From assembly GCA_004764695.1 (NCBI GenBank), contig SMSO01000004.1, positions 833,501 through 897,500 of the forward strand: 64,000 nucleotides of DNA, written 5' to 3'. Below are positions 12,432-22,236 of this stretch, in pieces. Below the pieces are notes generated by a model. It did no database searches, was not told where the DNA came from, and was given only the letters and a program-made list of their open reading frames with translations. Origin of the DNA: Schizochytrium sp. TIO01 (lineage: Eukaryota; Sar; Bigyra; Thraustochytrida; Thraustochytriidae). Both the position numbers and the translations under genes were made by a program. Numbering within the stretch: position 1 is the stretch's first letter; each line of letters begins with the position of its first letter.

Positions 12432-14263
12432 TCACTTTTGGACTTTCCCACAGCAACACATCGCAAGAATAAGCACACCGCCACTACTTCCTCTCGTGCT
12501 TCATCGGCACATTGTTAAGATTATCAGCGCTGCAATTCGTACTGGACAAGGCTTTAATCCTACTATGTATCATGGAAACTGAGGTCTTTCAAGTGCTGTT
12601 ATATTACGCATTGCGAGCTGTGGTCCTTCCGAAGGCATTGTTAATATCGAGAGCGAGGGAGACCTCTGTCGTGACGTGCACCAGAAGCAAGACGTGACCT
12701 GCACTCTTTTAGAATTGTTCGGAAATGCTTGCAGTCCAGACCCGACGTACCATTGAACCTTGAATATCGCCCGATCTCCTCTGCTTTAACACCAAATTTT
12801 AACGAACTCACGGCATACACAAAACATCCAAACAAACATTGCCTGACATTTCATACTCAAATGTAGATCTGCGCTAGACAAGAATGACTTCTCTAGCACA
12901 CTGATTTTTTTACTACTACGTCTATTTCTACTACCCTAGTAATCTCAATTCATGCACAAAATTTTCGTCTGTCATACTTCATCTGTTTAATTGTCTACTA
13001 AAGTGCTAAGGTGGTACCTAGGTTTATTTTGACATGCTGACGTCCAAGAAGGCTCTGAAGGTCTTCAATGACCTCCACATTTTTCCGAGCGCATTGAAGC
13101 GCGACGACATTTATAATTTAGATCTTAAATTTCTTATTTCATTTCATTTGGAAATTTTAAGAAACAAAGCAAACCCTCCATCCTTATCTATTTGGCATTC
13201 ATTTTCTCCATGTAGACAATGATGCCTCACATCAAATTCACTACGCATCTGTCTGGAAGGGTAGAACATGCAAGACAGCATCTCTCCATACTTTCGCTTT
13301 ACATCTGCAGAATACTGAGTCATGAAACTCACAACTCACAAAGAGATCTCCTGGATAGGTTTTTGTCTATTGCATTGGTCACCCAGTAGCTCGTTTTCCT
13401 CACTCTCTCAAATCTAGGACGCGGCCTAAACGAAGATATATTTTTAAGTACTACGTTCAGAAACCTCAGCAGAGATTCCTAGACCTTGATTGATCTGCTT
13501 TTTCTTGGCCCTCATACAAGCATGTCTGCATGTCCAGCTTGCGATCTCCTCGCACAACCATTTCTTCTTTAGCCTAAAGGCATTCTGTGTTTCAACCTTC
13601 ACGGATTCGTGCTCTGATAGATCATTTACAAATTGCCCTCCTTCGTGGCACACAAATCGAAAAATCGAATTCACATAGTCAAGGCTTCGTTTAGATCCTC
13701 CTACCCTTTACACTAACCCTGCACTAGCACCGTGCTTCGGACAAAATTAACCCTAAGAGACGGAGGAAAGGAAGGTATTGAGAAAAGAGGAGTTAGAGAT
13801 GGCTAGGAGACCCTATGTACTTATAGCACTTCCTAAGTTATTTCGAATAAATTTTAGTAATGAATTAAAAAGCCTTCTCCCTCTTTTCTGTAAGAGCCAA
13901 AAAGCTCTTTCTTTTCTGATAGAGCAGCAAAGCTTAAACGAGGTAGGCGTCCGCGTGCTGGCGGAGCACGAGGCGGAGCACGAGCCACTGCGAGGAAAGG
14001 CCGACTGTCTGTCTTGCCTGACGCGAGGGTAAGAACCCACCGGCAAGGGAGGAGGAACAGATCGACGCGGGCTTCATCGATTCCGTTTCCGTCTTCGAAG
14101 CGCTTTTTCGTGAGGCTGATCCTTGTTCATCATCGTCTCATCGTCTATTCTACAAAATTCAAGTATTGAGGAGAGAATTGTCAACAGGATACACGCAGTG
14201 TAGGGTCTCTGGGGCTGAGGAAGTGGGATAGGCAAGCGGTTCGAGCATTTTTGTCTGGTAAAA
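12432..14263. other. Intergenic region, no gene seen
   Basis: About 1.8 kb between two plus-strand genes. Frames are short and lack domains. It contains a GGTACCTAGG motif copy (13013-13022), AT-rich stretches, and near 13970-13995 a short direct repeat GCGGAGCACGAG. The right end is presumably the promoter of the following gene. Confidence 0.5.
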
Positions 14264-16186
14264 ATGGTGCGGCTGGTGCTTGTCTTGCTGGCTGTGGCAG
14301 CTCTTGGGGTAAGGGACATTGCCGCCGAGGGTGAGACAAAGGCCTACTGGGATGTCCCTGAAGTAGACCTTGCGGCAATTATCGAAGGTCGTGAGTCAGC
14401 GATTCCAGATATACGCCGTGCACTCGCTAAAGACGGTATTCTAGCCATCACAAATATTCCCGCAGTGACAAAGCTCCGAAAAGAGACCTTTCATGCTGCT
14501 GCTGAGTGTTTACCAGAACTTTCTGATGCTCCTCGAGCAGAGTTTGCTGACGGGGTACGCCGTGTCAGTGTGGGTGCTCGTACAGTATATCATGCGCTGC
14601 AGGATTGGCAGGATGAGAGCCTCCAGCAGTCTAGCAACCCAGCTTGCAAATCTTTCCGTAACCTTAGCCAGAAGCTCCGCCGTGCTGTTTTGTCTACTCA
14701 GCAGCTTTTCGTCTCGCGTCTAGACAAGATCTGCGACCTCGATACCGATGCGTCTGCTCCATTAATTTCTTTGCAGAACTCTCTAGAAAATGGAACTGAG
14801 GCTGCACAGCTCTCAAACCTGCAAAGTGTTGTTGATAACGGTAGCCAGCTTGAACATGTCCACATTTATCAGGGTGCTTCAAAATCCGTCGACTCAGATG
14901 ACTCCTCTTTGGACCTCCATCTGGATGCAGGTCTTTTCATTATGTTCATCCCTGCCTTGCATACTGAAGCTGGAAGCACCCCTCGTGAAACAGATTTCAC
15001 ACTGGAGCTAGCGAATGGTGAGCACGTAACACCCGTTTTCCCTGATGATGGTAATGCTATCGTGATCATGATTGGGGCCGCGTTTGAGCGCCTTCTCAAC
15101 CCGCGTGCGCGCATCCCGTTGCGTGCCGCGCCTCACGAACTTCGAGTCTCTCAAAATGCTACTCGGGTTTGGTACGGCAAAATGTTTCTTCCTTCAGAAG
15201 ATGCACACTATACCGCAGAGAACCAAAGCTTTAAGCAAATCCATGCAGCCCAAGTGGAGGCCTTTCGTAGCGAACTGGCATCCTCGCCTGCATATGTGAA
15301 AGCTACGACTGCCTCAATGGGTTGTACTGATGTTTTCGCCATGGTAACTGAACAATCTAAGCAGTGTGGCAAAAACGAGCTGTTTTGCTGGATGAAATGC
15401 ATGCAAAAGCCTGCCAAGCAATGCTCCAAAAACGAGGCAATGGTATGCGCCAAACCGAACGGAAACCCATGGGAACCGAAGACCCACTGCACTGACTGCC
15501 TTCCCCGTTGTGTTGCACAAGCACCGGAAGTCGTGGGCAATGACTTTTGCAATGGTTATGGCACTGTTATGTACATGGAACGTTTGGTTGGCTGGGCTGA
15601 CCCAGATGAAGCTTGTCTCGTTCTCTTTTTTGATGCACTGAAGTTGGATACGCGCACCAAATATGTATCAGCGCTTGTCGCCGTATTCTTCTTTGGTGTA
15701 TTGACCGACTACTTAAGCAGTCTCCGCCGCAAGCTCGAAACGCATGCGCGTGAACAAAAGGGGAAGAAGACACGATTTATGATCATCCGGGGGCTCATGC
15801 ATTTTGTACAACTTTCTTTTGCTTATATTGCCATGCTTTTCGCAATGACATATTCTATTCTAATCATGGTATCAATTGTCGCTGGGTTGGCTACGGGACA
15901 TGTTTTGTTTAACATGAAACACCATGTCAGTGAACATGTTGAACCCTGCTGTGCAATTACATGTGACGATTCAGCATCTTCTACCTCGTATGACGATACT
16001 TTCGAAGACTGTATGTATTCCTCGACGAATGAAGAGCCACTGTTATCCCATACCCAGCACTCGTCCCCAGCTGCTGGTGGAAGCTATGATGCTACCTTGC
16101 CTTCTAGAGAGCTGTCTGTGCCGGTCCAGCAACCCCAGGCGCAACCTGAGCACCACTGTTGCGGAAATAGTCCTCACAATATATAA
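14264..16186 (+). CDS. Secretory 2-oxoglutarate/Fe(II)-oxygenase-like domain fused to a Ctr copper transporter
   Basis: 640 residues, single exon, ATG at 14264. Residues 1-21 form a signal peptide (MVRLVLVLLAVAALG core). Residues ~28-310 resemble non-haem 2-oxoglutarate/Fe(II) oxygenases of the isopenicillin-N-synthase type. The N-terminal part has the DGILAITNIP strand, then H219-x-D221 (LHLDAGLFIMF), distal H291 (APHELRV) and R301 ten residues later, the expected metal triad and 2-oxoglutarate Arg spacing. The R-x-S serine is replaced (R-V-W). Residues ~345-430 are a Cys-rich segment (CWMKCMQ, CTDCLPRC). Residues ~440-560 match the Ctr family: TM1 with CLVLFFDAL, TM2 with M524-x3-M528 (MLFAMTY) and TM3 with G541-x3-G545. 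The tail has CC and HH pairs plausible for copper delivery. Predicted role: copper uptake at the plasma membrane or an endomembrane. Whether the extracytosolic oxygenase-like domain is catalytic is unknown. Confidence 0.8.
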   Translation: MVRLVLVLLAVAALGVRDIAAEGETKAYWDVPEVDLAAIIEGRESAIPDIRRALAKDGILAITNIPAVTKLRKETFHAAAECLPELSDAPRAEFADGVRRVSVGARTVYHALQDWQDESLQQSSNPACKSFRNLSQKLRRAVLSTQQLFVSRLDKICDLDTDASAPLISLQNSLENGTEAAQLSNLQSVVDNGSQLEHVHIYQGASKSVDSDDSSLDLHLDAGLFIMFIPALHTEAGSTPRETDFTLELANGEHVTPVFPDDGNAIVIMIGAAFERLLNPRARIPLRAAPHELRVSQNATRVWYGKMFLPSEDAHYTAENQSFKQIHAAQVEAFRSELASSPAYVKATTASMGCTDVFAMVTEQSKQCGKNELFCWMKCMQKPAKQCSKNEAMVCAKPNGNPWEPKTHCTDCLPRCVAQAPEVVGNDFCNGYGTVMYMERLVGWADPDEACLVLFFDALKLDTRTKYVSALVAVFFFGVLTDYLSSLRRKLETHAREQKGKKTRFMIIRGLMHFVQLSFAYIAMLFAMTYSILIMVSIVAGLATGHVLFNMKHHVSEHVEPCCAITCDDSASSTSYDDTFEDCMYSSTNEEPLLSHTQHSSPAAGGSYDATLPSRELSVPVQQPQAQPEHHCCGNSPHNI

Positions 16187-16319
16187 AGGAGAGCACCGGA
16201 GTAGCTCTCTCTTCTAATAACATCTTGCTCACTTGCTCGAGTATTTTAGCCGGCCGCTGCCCGTCATGCAGATGAGCTCTCCACTCTACATTTCCACTTG
16301 AAGCCATGCACTTCAACTG

Positions 16320-16343
16320 TCCTGGTACTTTAAAAAAGGTACC
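16320..16343. terminator. Inverted repeat between convergent genes
   Basis: CTGGTAC and GTACCAG arms flank an A/T-rich loop in the 258-bp gap between the convergent 3' ends of the Ctr fusion gene and the TatB-like gene. A role in 3'-end formation is only suggested by position. Confidence 0.35.
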
Positions 16344-16444
16344 AGCTAACTCACCACGCGCACTTTCCTTCTACATTTTCCCTAATTTTAATCAAATTAT
16401 TTCTGGAACGTAATCTTTTACAACACCTTTTCGCAAGAGAAAAA

Positions 16445-17386
16445 TTATGTGCTTTTACTTGAACGTGGGAGCCCAGCAGATCCACCACCACCGCCAAACT
16501 GTTCATACGCTTTGACAAGTTTGTGGTACTCAAGACCACGGTGCAAGAGGTCAGCACCACCACCCATGGCCTCAGTTGTAATGCGCATGCTCGAAGCTGG
16601 AAGCCTCTGTGCAGCTGTCCTTCGCATCTCTTCCAAAGAAAGCATGTCAGTCTGGACCTCAGCAAGTGGTGCAGACTGTGTTTGATGATGATGTGAAAGA
16701 GCTGGGTTTCCGTCTAAGAACGATGCATGGTGTGGGCTGCCACCACTAGAAGCTGAAGCAGCAGGAGTACCATGATGCATTCTAGCGTACGCCATACCTC
16801 CACTTGCAACTGATCCTTGAGCACTTTCCTGGAGCCGTTTGCGAAGAGCAGAGGAGCCAGGGTGGCTTGTTGCTGTAATTTGTGGCTCACTTGGAGCACC
16901 GTTGCGGCTGAGCGCCTCATTCATCACGGCCTCTGTAAGTCATAACGTAGAATACCATCCCAAGGAACATATACGCAAAGAATAACGTGGAGAAAAAATG
17001 TTAGTACATCAAGAATGGCATATAGAACACATGCTTGAGCAAGCATGGGCAGTTATGTGCTTATTCCAGTATCCTTGCTGACTCTTGACCGATATTGATC
17101 AAAACTTACGTTGTACTGAGTGAACAGGGTTCAGGCTTGCAGATCGAATTTCGTTTTGCAGCTCCATAAGGCTCTGAAAACCATCACGAAGCTCAGGGCG
17201 AAGAGATGAAAAGTTTTCAGATTGCAATGCTTCGATTGCGCGTGACCTGTAGCTATTCACGCGCACCACAGATCGGCCCAGCACTTTGCCTAAAGACCTC
17301 GCGCCAGCCACCATCTCATTGCGACCCAGCATGAAGTACATCGTCGCGCCGATCATAACCATCTGGCTCAAAGAAAGGTCAAACAT
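16445..17386 (-). CDS. TatB/TatA-like translocase subunit, two exons, probably mitochondrial
   Basis: Exon 1 is 17386-17110 and exon 2 is 16932-16445. Splicing out a 177-bp intron joins them in frame to 254 residues. The N-terminus MFDLSLSQMVMIGATMYFML followed by LGRNEMV reproduces the TatB layout: short periplasm-side start, one helix, then a hinge where bacteria have FG/LG plus a conserved Pro (here Arg). An amphipathic helix follows (GARSLGKVLGRSVVRVNSYR), then a Glu/Arg-rich helical region (SSLRPELRDGFQSLMELQ) like the TatB cytoplasmic helices. The rest is Ser/His/Gly-rich low complexity. With no plastid expected in this lineage, a mitochondrial Tat role beside mtDNA-encoded TatC is inferred. 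The frame stays open to 17497 and encodes an Arg/Ser-rich, presequence-like stretch without ATG, so an extra 5' exon or non-AUG start is possible. Confidence 0.6.
16933..17109 (-). other. Intron of the TatB-like gene
   Basis: Minus-strand donor C|GTAAGT at 17109 and acceptor TTACAG| at 16933. Removing these 177 bases joins codon parts C + AG into CAG and keeps the frame, with no stop until 16445. Confidence 0.8.
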
Positions 17387-18013
17387 TCTAGATCTACAAA
17401 GCGAGTAAGATCTAGCCACCAAAGAGCCCTGGCTCAAGCGTACTCGTATTCTTTGCGCCGCCGCAGTAGAATAATGCCATGCAAAATGCAAAACTATTTA
17501 CCGCGATCCCTTTTCCCTGAAAATCACTCATTTGTTTATTTATGCTCAGGCTCATCACAACATTTTTATTATTATACTTAGAATGGTACCTAGTACCTAT
17601 TCTAAAATATTCCTTTCAACTTTCTTTGTTTGTTTGTTTGTTGTTTGTTTTATAGCTGGTAGGTAGATACGTAGTAGTAGCCTGAGGTATGTTACTATTT
17701 CTTTTAATAATATTCCTATAGGTTATTATCCTGATCAATAGTAATATGTTCTGTATAGAAGAATGAAATGCATAAGAACTATTGTCTATTGTTTGTTACA
17801 TATACAGTAATAACAAGTAAGCAAGTATTTATGATCACGCATCATATCCTAAAACACAAGCAGGATGGACCTCGTTCTTGCATGCGTTTTGCGTTTCTAC
17901 GTTTCTAAGTATTTGCATTTTCGCTGCGTATTCTCTTCTATTTTTCTAACGCTATAGCACGTGTGGTGCCTCGCATAGTGGCTTTAAGGTTTCACGATGA
18001 TTGCCCACCCACG
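17387..18013. promoter_or_regulatory. Divergent intergenic region
   Basis: About 630 bp between the minus-strand TatB-like gene and the plus-strand small ORF, so it should contain both promoters. It holds a GTTT microsatellite (17626-17650) and a GGTACCTAGTACCTATT motif (17585-17601). No recognisable core promoter. Confidence 0.4.
17626..17650. repeat. (GTTT)n microsatellite
   Basis: TTTG/GTTT tetranucleotide units ending in GTTTGTTTTATAG. Confidence 0.85.
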
Positions 18014-18319
18014 ATGGCTAAACCGCTGCCTCAATCCACGTCTACTACCACTCCAGCACTCAGGCGCGCCGCCGCGGCATTACAAATAGAGTATTCGCAA
18101 GACAGTTATAGGATATGCAAGTGGGCTATCCAATGCAACAAGTGGGTTAAAGAAGGGTACAGGGCAGTATCTCTGGTGTATAGGGGTAAGCTAAGATACG
18201 CAAGAGTGCTTCGAGCGCAGTATCAAAGCAGGATTACAAAGCTTGCACATCTGCGAGAACTCGCAACAGACATCGACGCAGAAGTGCTTAGAGCCTGTTG
18301 CAAGGAGCATTGCTTGTGA
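18014..18319 (+). CDS. Small hypothetical protein, or 5' exon of the downstream kinase fusion
   Basis: ATG at 18014 with A at -3 and G at +4 opens a 101-codon frame. The product is basic and helical, with Trp/Tyr/Cys-rich and Arg-Tyr-rich stretches (KLRYARVLRAQYQ), and ends in CCKEHCL. I recognise no family. It stops only 55 bases before the kinase ATG. A GTAAGC donor at 18186 and a CTGCAG acceptor ending at 18368 would remove 183 bases and fuse residues 1-57 in frame to the kinase (junction codon GTG). So this may be an N-terminal exon, a separate small gene, or an alternative transcript. Confidence 0.4.
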   Translation: MAKPLPQSTSTTTPALRRAAAALQIEYSQDSYRICKWAIQCNKWVKEGYRAVSLVYRGKLRYARVLRAQYQSRITKLAHLRELATDIDAEVLRACCKEHCL

Positions 18320-18373
18320 GCCTAGCTGCGATAGACAGAGGACGCGTTGGTGTAGGTGAGGTCTGCAGTGACG

Positions 18374-20320
18374 ATGGCGGCTTCCTCGGGTAAGCAAGTG
18401 TGGGAATGGTTGCTCAAGCTCCCCGGCAAACTTGTTGAAGCAAATGTGCTTGAAATAGACCTGGAGCTGAGTGGCCTTTTGGAGCGCGTGAAAATCACGA
18501 ATGAATTCGTTGACAATGTGTTGTTTCCGGCAATTGAGCTAGTCCGGGCTGAGCTACGCGAGACGGAGCTTTCGGGGGAGCGCAAGATTGTGGCCATCGT
18601 TGGTCCCCCGGGAGTAGGCAAGACTTCGCTGACAAACTTATTGACATTATACTTTCAGGAGCATGGTGAGGGCCAGCGTGATGGTGAACAGCGGGTTGCA
18701 TCATTAAGTATGGATGCGTACCATCTTCCAAATCTTGTACTCGAGGCGAGGGGCCTGCGAAGCCAAAAAGGTCAAGCAGCAACCATGGATGGTGAGTCAT
18801 TGCGTCAGGATATTGATCGGTTGAGAATCAGCCCACGCATCAACGTCTCGCTACCAGTATATGACCGGTCTAAGCATGAACCCGTGGCGGATGCTCTGAG
18901 GATTCATAAGTCAATTGACGTGGTCCTCATCGAAGGCATTCACCTAATACGCTCTGAGGAACCGTGGCAGTCTCTATCATTTGATGCGTGGATCTTCCTT
19001 TCCGCTGACGAGCAGCAACAAATTTGCCGCGAACGAGTCATTGCTCGGAAGGTTGGCAACAAAGTTCCAGAGAATGAAGCAGAGCAGCATTATGAGCGAG
19101 TTGACGCAGAAAACTTTAGACGTTTCGTTTCCGATGCTCGCAAGGCACTCTCTCTTGTAGACCGTCCGCGTCGTATCTTGAATATTTTTCTTTCCATGCA
19201 TGGACCACCCATCACCATGTGGCATGGCAAGCTTGTGCAGAATTTTTGTGGCGATGACGCCTTTTTGAAGCTACCGAGCAATGCTGATGCCGAATCATCG
19301 ACAACGGCTGGAGCATCCCAAATACCCAAGCTAGTGATTTTGGGTCCGAACCCTGCTTTGCAAAAGACGATGGTCTTCACAGATGGACTTCATATTGATG
19401 AAGTTAACCGAGCTTCACAACTAGAAAAGTCTGTGGGTGGCAAAGGCCAGCAAGCAGCCCGTGCTGCAACAAATTTTAATGCTCTTCACTCTCAGCCTGT
19501 TACCCGAGTTGAACTTGTGCATTTTCTTGGCGGTGCTAACGGCCTAGTAGTAGAGACAATGCTGCAAGACAAGGGTGTTCCCATGCGCACAGTCCATGTT
19601 AGCGCCGAGACACGTACATGCCTCACGATGGTTGATAAGCGCAAGAATCAAGCAACCGAGGTTATCGAACCCTCGGGAGAAATTTCGCCTGAAGAGTACT
19701 TTCAACTCATTGACACCGTGCAAGAGATTTCCAAAGATGCTGCAGCTATTGCAATTTGTGGAACTTCACCACCTGGTGCTGCAACTATCTATGAGGATAT
19801 TGTTAACTCTGCCACGGCTCCTGTTTTTCTTGATGCCTATAAAGGCGTAGAGACTGCTTTGCACAAAGTATCTCTCCTTAAAATTAATGCAACGGAGTTG
19901 CGTAGCCTTGCTAAGGAATGCAATAAGACGGTTGATACTCACTGCCTTTTTGCGTGCGCAAAGACACTTTTTGCTCACTATCAAGGCTTGCAATCGATGT
20001 GCGTTACAGATGGTCCTTTCATAGCCAACGCATTCTCTCGTAATAAACCGGACAGCTACACGGAATTTACGATTCCGTCGCTAAACAAGGATGAATTGGT
20101 GAATCCTATTGGTGCAGGTGACACAGTTCTTGCTGTGACCGCAAGTTCACTTGTTCATGGCTATGACATGATCCAGAGCTTTGCCCGTGGATTAGCAGCT
20201 GGCTCAGCTAGTTGCATGGAGCTTGGAGGTGCTGACTTTGCCGAGCGCAGTCTCCGTATGCTTCTTCCCCGCGTCGCGTATGCGGAGGTTTCTCTTGCGA
20301 CGCGTCCATACGAATTTTAA
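18374..20320 (+). CDS. Bifunctional kinase fusion: uridine kinase/PRK-like P-loop domain plus PfkB sugar kinase domain
   Basis: 648 residues from the ATG at 18374. Domain 1 (about residues 70-300) has a Walker A motif GPPGVGKT (77-84), SMDAYHLPN, MDGESLRQDIDRL and a Walker B-like VVLIEGIHL. This is the layout of the phosphoribulokinase/uridine kinase/pantothenate kinase superfamily and most resembles YFH7/YggC-type sugar or nucleoside kinases. Domain 2 (about 318-648) is a PfkB/ribokinase-fold kinase: the LGPNPALQKT start and VGGKGQQAARAA are typical of the 1-phosphofructokinase/tagatose-6-phosphate kinase branch, and the anion-hole motif G580-A-G-D583 carries the catalytic Asp. Both active sites look intact, so two successive phosphorylations of a sugar are plausible (inference). 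Substrate unknown. The N-terminal extension may be longer if the upstream exon is used. Confidence 0.8.
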   Translation: MAASSGKQVWEWLLKLPGKLVEANVLEIDLELSGLLERVKITNEFVDNVLFPAIELVRAELRETELSGERKIVAIVGPPGVGKTSLTNLLTLYFQEHGEGQRDGEQRVASLSMDAYHLPNLVLEARGLRSQKGQAATMDGESLRQDIDRLRISPRINVSLPVYDRSKHEPVADALRIHKSIDVVLIEGIHLIRSEEPWQSLSFDAWIFLSADEQQQICRERVIARKVGNKVPENEAEQHYERVDAENFRRFVSDARKALSLVDRPRRILNIFLSMHGPPITMWHGKLVQNFCGDDAFLKLPSNADAESSTTAGASQIPKLVILGPNPALQKTMVFTDGLHIDEVNRASQLEKSVGGKGQQAARAATNFNALHSQPVTRVELVHFLGGANGLVVETMLQDKGVPMRTVHVSAETRTCLTMVDKRKNQATEVIEPSGEISPEEYFQLIDTVQEISKDAAAIAICGTSPPGAATIYEDIVNSATAPVFLDAYKGVETALHKVSLLKINATELRSLAKECNKTVDTHCLFACAKTLFAHYQGLQSMCVTDGPFIANAFSRNKPDSYTEFTIPSLNKDELVNPIGAGDTVLAVTASSLVHGYDMIQSFARGLAAGSASCMELGGADFAERSLRMLLPRVAYAEVSLATRPYEF

Positions 20321-22236
20321 TTAGCGACAAGATAGAATAACCAATTTTGATCCAGGTCTGTTGGGACGATCTATTCATGCTCAAGTTCTGACAAGGAATG
20401 CTTGAAGAAGGAAGTTAAGACCAATCACATGTATTTGCAGGTCTTGACAAGGCTATTCTTATTCGAGCGACCACCTTAAGATGAGATCAATGCGTGCATG
20501 CGCGCATTATGATCTGTTGTCTTCCCAACATATACGATTATTTAGGCAGCAACTTTCGCCACAGTCAATCAAGAACTAACTAACAAACTAAGTTTAACTT
20601 TGATTTTGGTTTGTTAAAAATCTAACGAAGGATCCTTCACAAAGGATAGATACCGTCTCAAACTCTGCATCATCCCTTGCAATCATTTTGTCACTTGCAC
20701 CAACCTCGGCTATGCCAAAGTCAATTACCCACACCGCCGCTTCTTTGTCGTTTCTTACGGCTTGCCGTACTGATAAGGCAAAACCTTGTGCTTTGAACGA
20801 CACGGTGGTGGTATACAAGGTAGCTGAACGCTCTAGAGCAGGATTTTGTTCTGAAATCACCAAGAGTCAAACATGTAATTTATAAAACCATCTTCATTTG
20901 AATTCTTGGTAGTTTGGCCTCTAAATTTCTGGCTAATTTGCTCATTTACTCGAATATGTGATGGTTTAATGCAGCTATCATGCTCTATCTAAATTCCCTT
21001 CACAGAACTGGGAGTCTGTTATTATACCACCTCACACATGAAATAATAACACTTTTCAAATTGTGGTTTTTTCAAACTTTGCGAGTGATATCCAATCAAC
21101 AAACCTACTATACATGTAGGCCTTCGAACTTTCCTGGCTAATTAATTAATTATTATCATGAATTAATGTTATGTAGTTATTACAAAACGATTCAATGTGA
21201 GTCATATAATTCCTCTAACTGATGGTCCTCGAGTCAGCATGACATATCAAACCCTCTGTAACTTGGTATTACTTCTCTTTTGTCTTTTCTTTTCGGGCTC
21301 CTAATTTAGTTACTGCATATGTGCTCGAAGCAAGCTATTATTCCTATCTAACAGCTTTTTGCTCGTTTCAACTCGCACATCGAACATTTGTATGCTAATT
21401 AGAAGTAAGCAAAATCTGCGTTAGCTGTAGGATAGTGGCCGAGTCTGTTAAGGGTTTCCATTACCGACAACATCAAAATCGTGCATGACGCAAGACACAC
21501 CAACCCCATGACACCAAGCAATCTCATTGGTCAGGACGAACATCCATTTAGGGTGTGTACCCTCTCTCTCATATTCTTCATCAAATTGCTCTCTTTTTTT
21601 TATTTTTCTTCCTAATATTTCCCTTGCCAGATCTTTTTCAGTTACGCCTGACCATCATATTCTGACCTTTGATGGGATCCTGTTTGTTGATGCGAGTGAT
21701 GGGGTACGAAGATGGGTTCCTCTGATTCATTGAGCTATATAACCGAATTGTAGGTCTAGTAGTCTATATGTGCTTGCACTTTTAACCGGAATTGTTAGTA
21801 CTTTTAAGAGAATAAAAACAAAAGATGGGGCCAGGGAGTCATTTGCCGACAGAGGACGCAAAAAATTGAGTTGAGATTTTTGCTGTGAGTCAAGTACCGA
21901 TGACACCATCACTCCGAAGGTTCAGATGGTGTCGCAATCCGCAATTATACCAGTGGACTATTTTCTCAAGGGCCTTGGCCATTTTGCATCGCATGAAAGC
22001 AAAGCGGAATTGCCCGAGCCTTCTTTATAGCAGAGGCTTCGCCTGTACTTGACGTATTGACCTTTTTTATTTCAAACTAGGTTATACAATAGCATCGTTC
22101 TGCTTCGTTTTGTCGTTCTGCTTCGTTTTGTTCTCTTTAGCGTCACCAAAATCTGCGTCTAGAATTATTCGAAGTACAATCCTGTTTTGATAGTAAGGAG
22201 TAAGCCCGAAATTCTTCGAAGGTGAAAAGTATCGAA
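20321..22236. promoter_or_regulatory. 1.9-kb AT-rich region upstream of the polyketide synthase
   Basis: No coding frame with a recognisable domain. It contains an A-box-like tRNA fragment without a B box near 21431-21450 (rejected as a gene), several A/T runs and, ~105-140 bases before the synthase ATG, a perfect tandem 18-bp duplication (listed separately). It presumably holds the kinase terminator and the synthase promoter. Confidence 0.45.
22096..22131. repeat. Perfect 2 x 18-bp direct repeat upstream of the synthase
   Basis: Two adjacent identical copies of CGTTCTGCTTCGTTTTGT (22096-22113 and 22114-22131), about 105 bp before the ATG. Could be a 5' UTR or promoter element; function unknown. 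Confidence 0.85.

Noticed and set aside
13719-13760. CTAACCCT-like telomere motifs
   Set aside because: Only isolated single units; no tandem array.
21431-21500. tRNA-like A box (TGGCCGAGTCTGTTAAGG) suggesting a Ser/Leu tRNA
   Set aside because: No GGTTCGA-type B box follows at the right distance, and no acceptor-stem pairing could be found.
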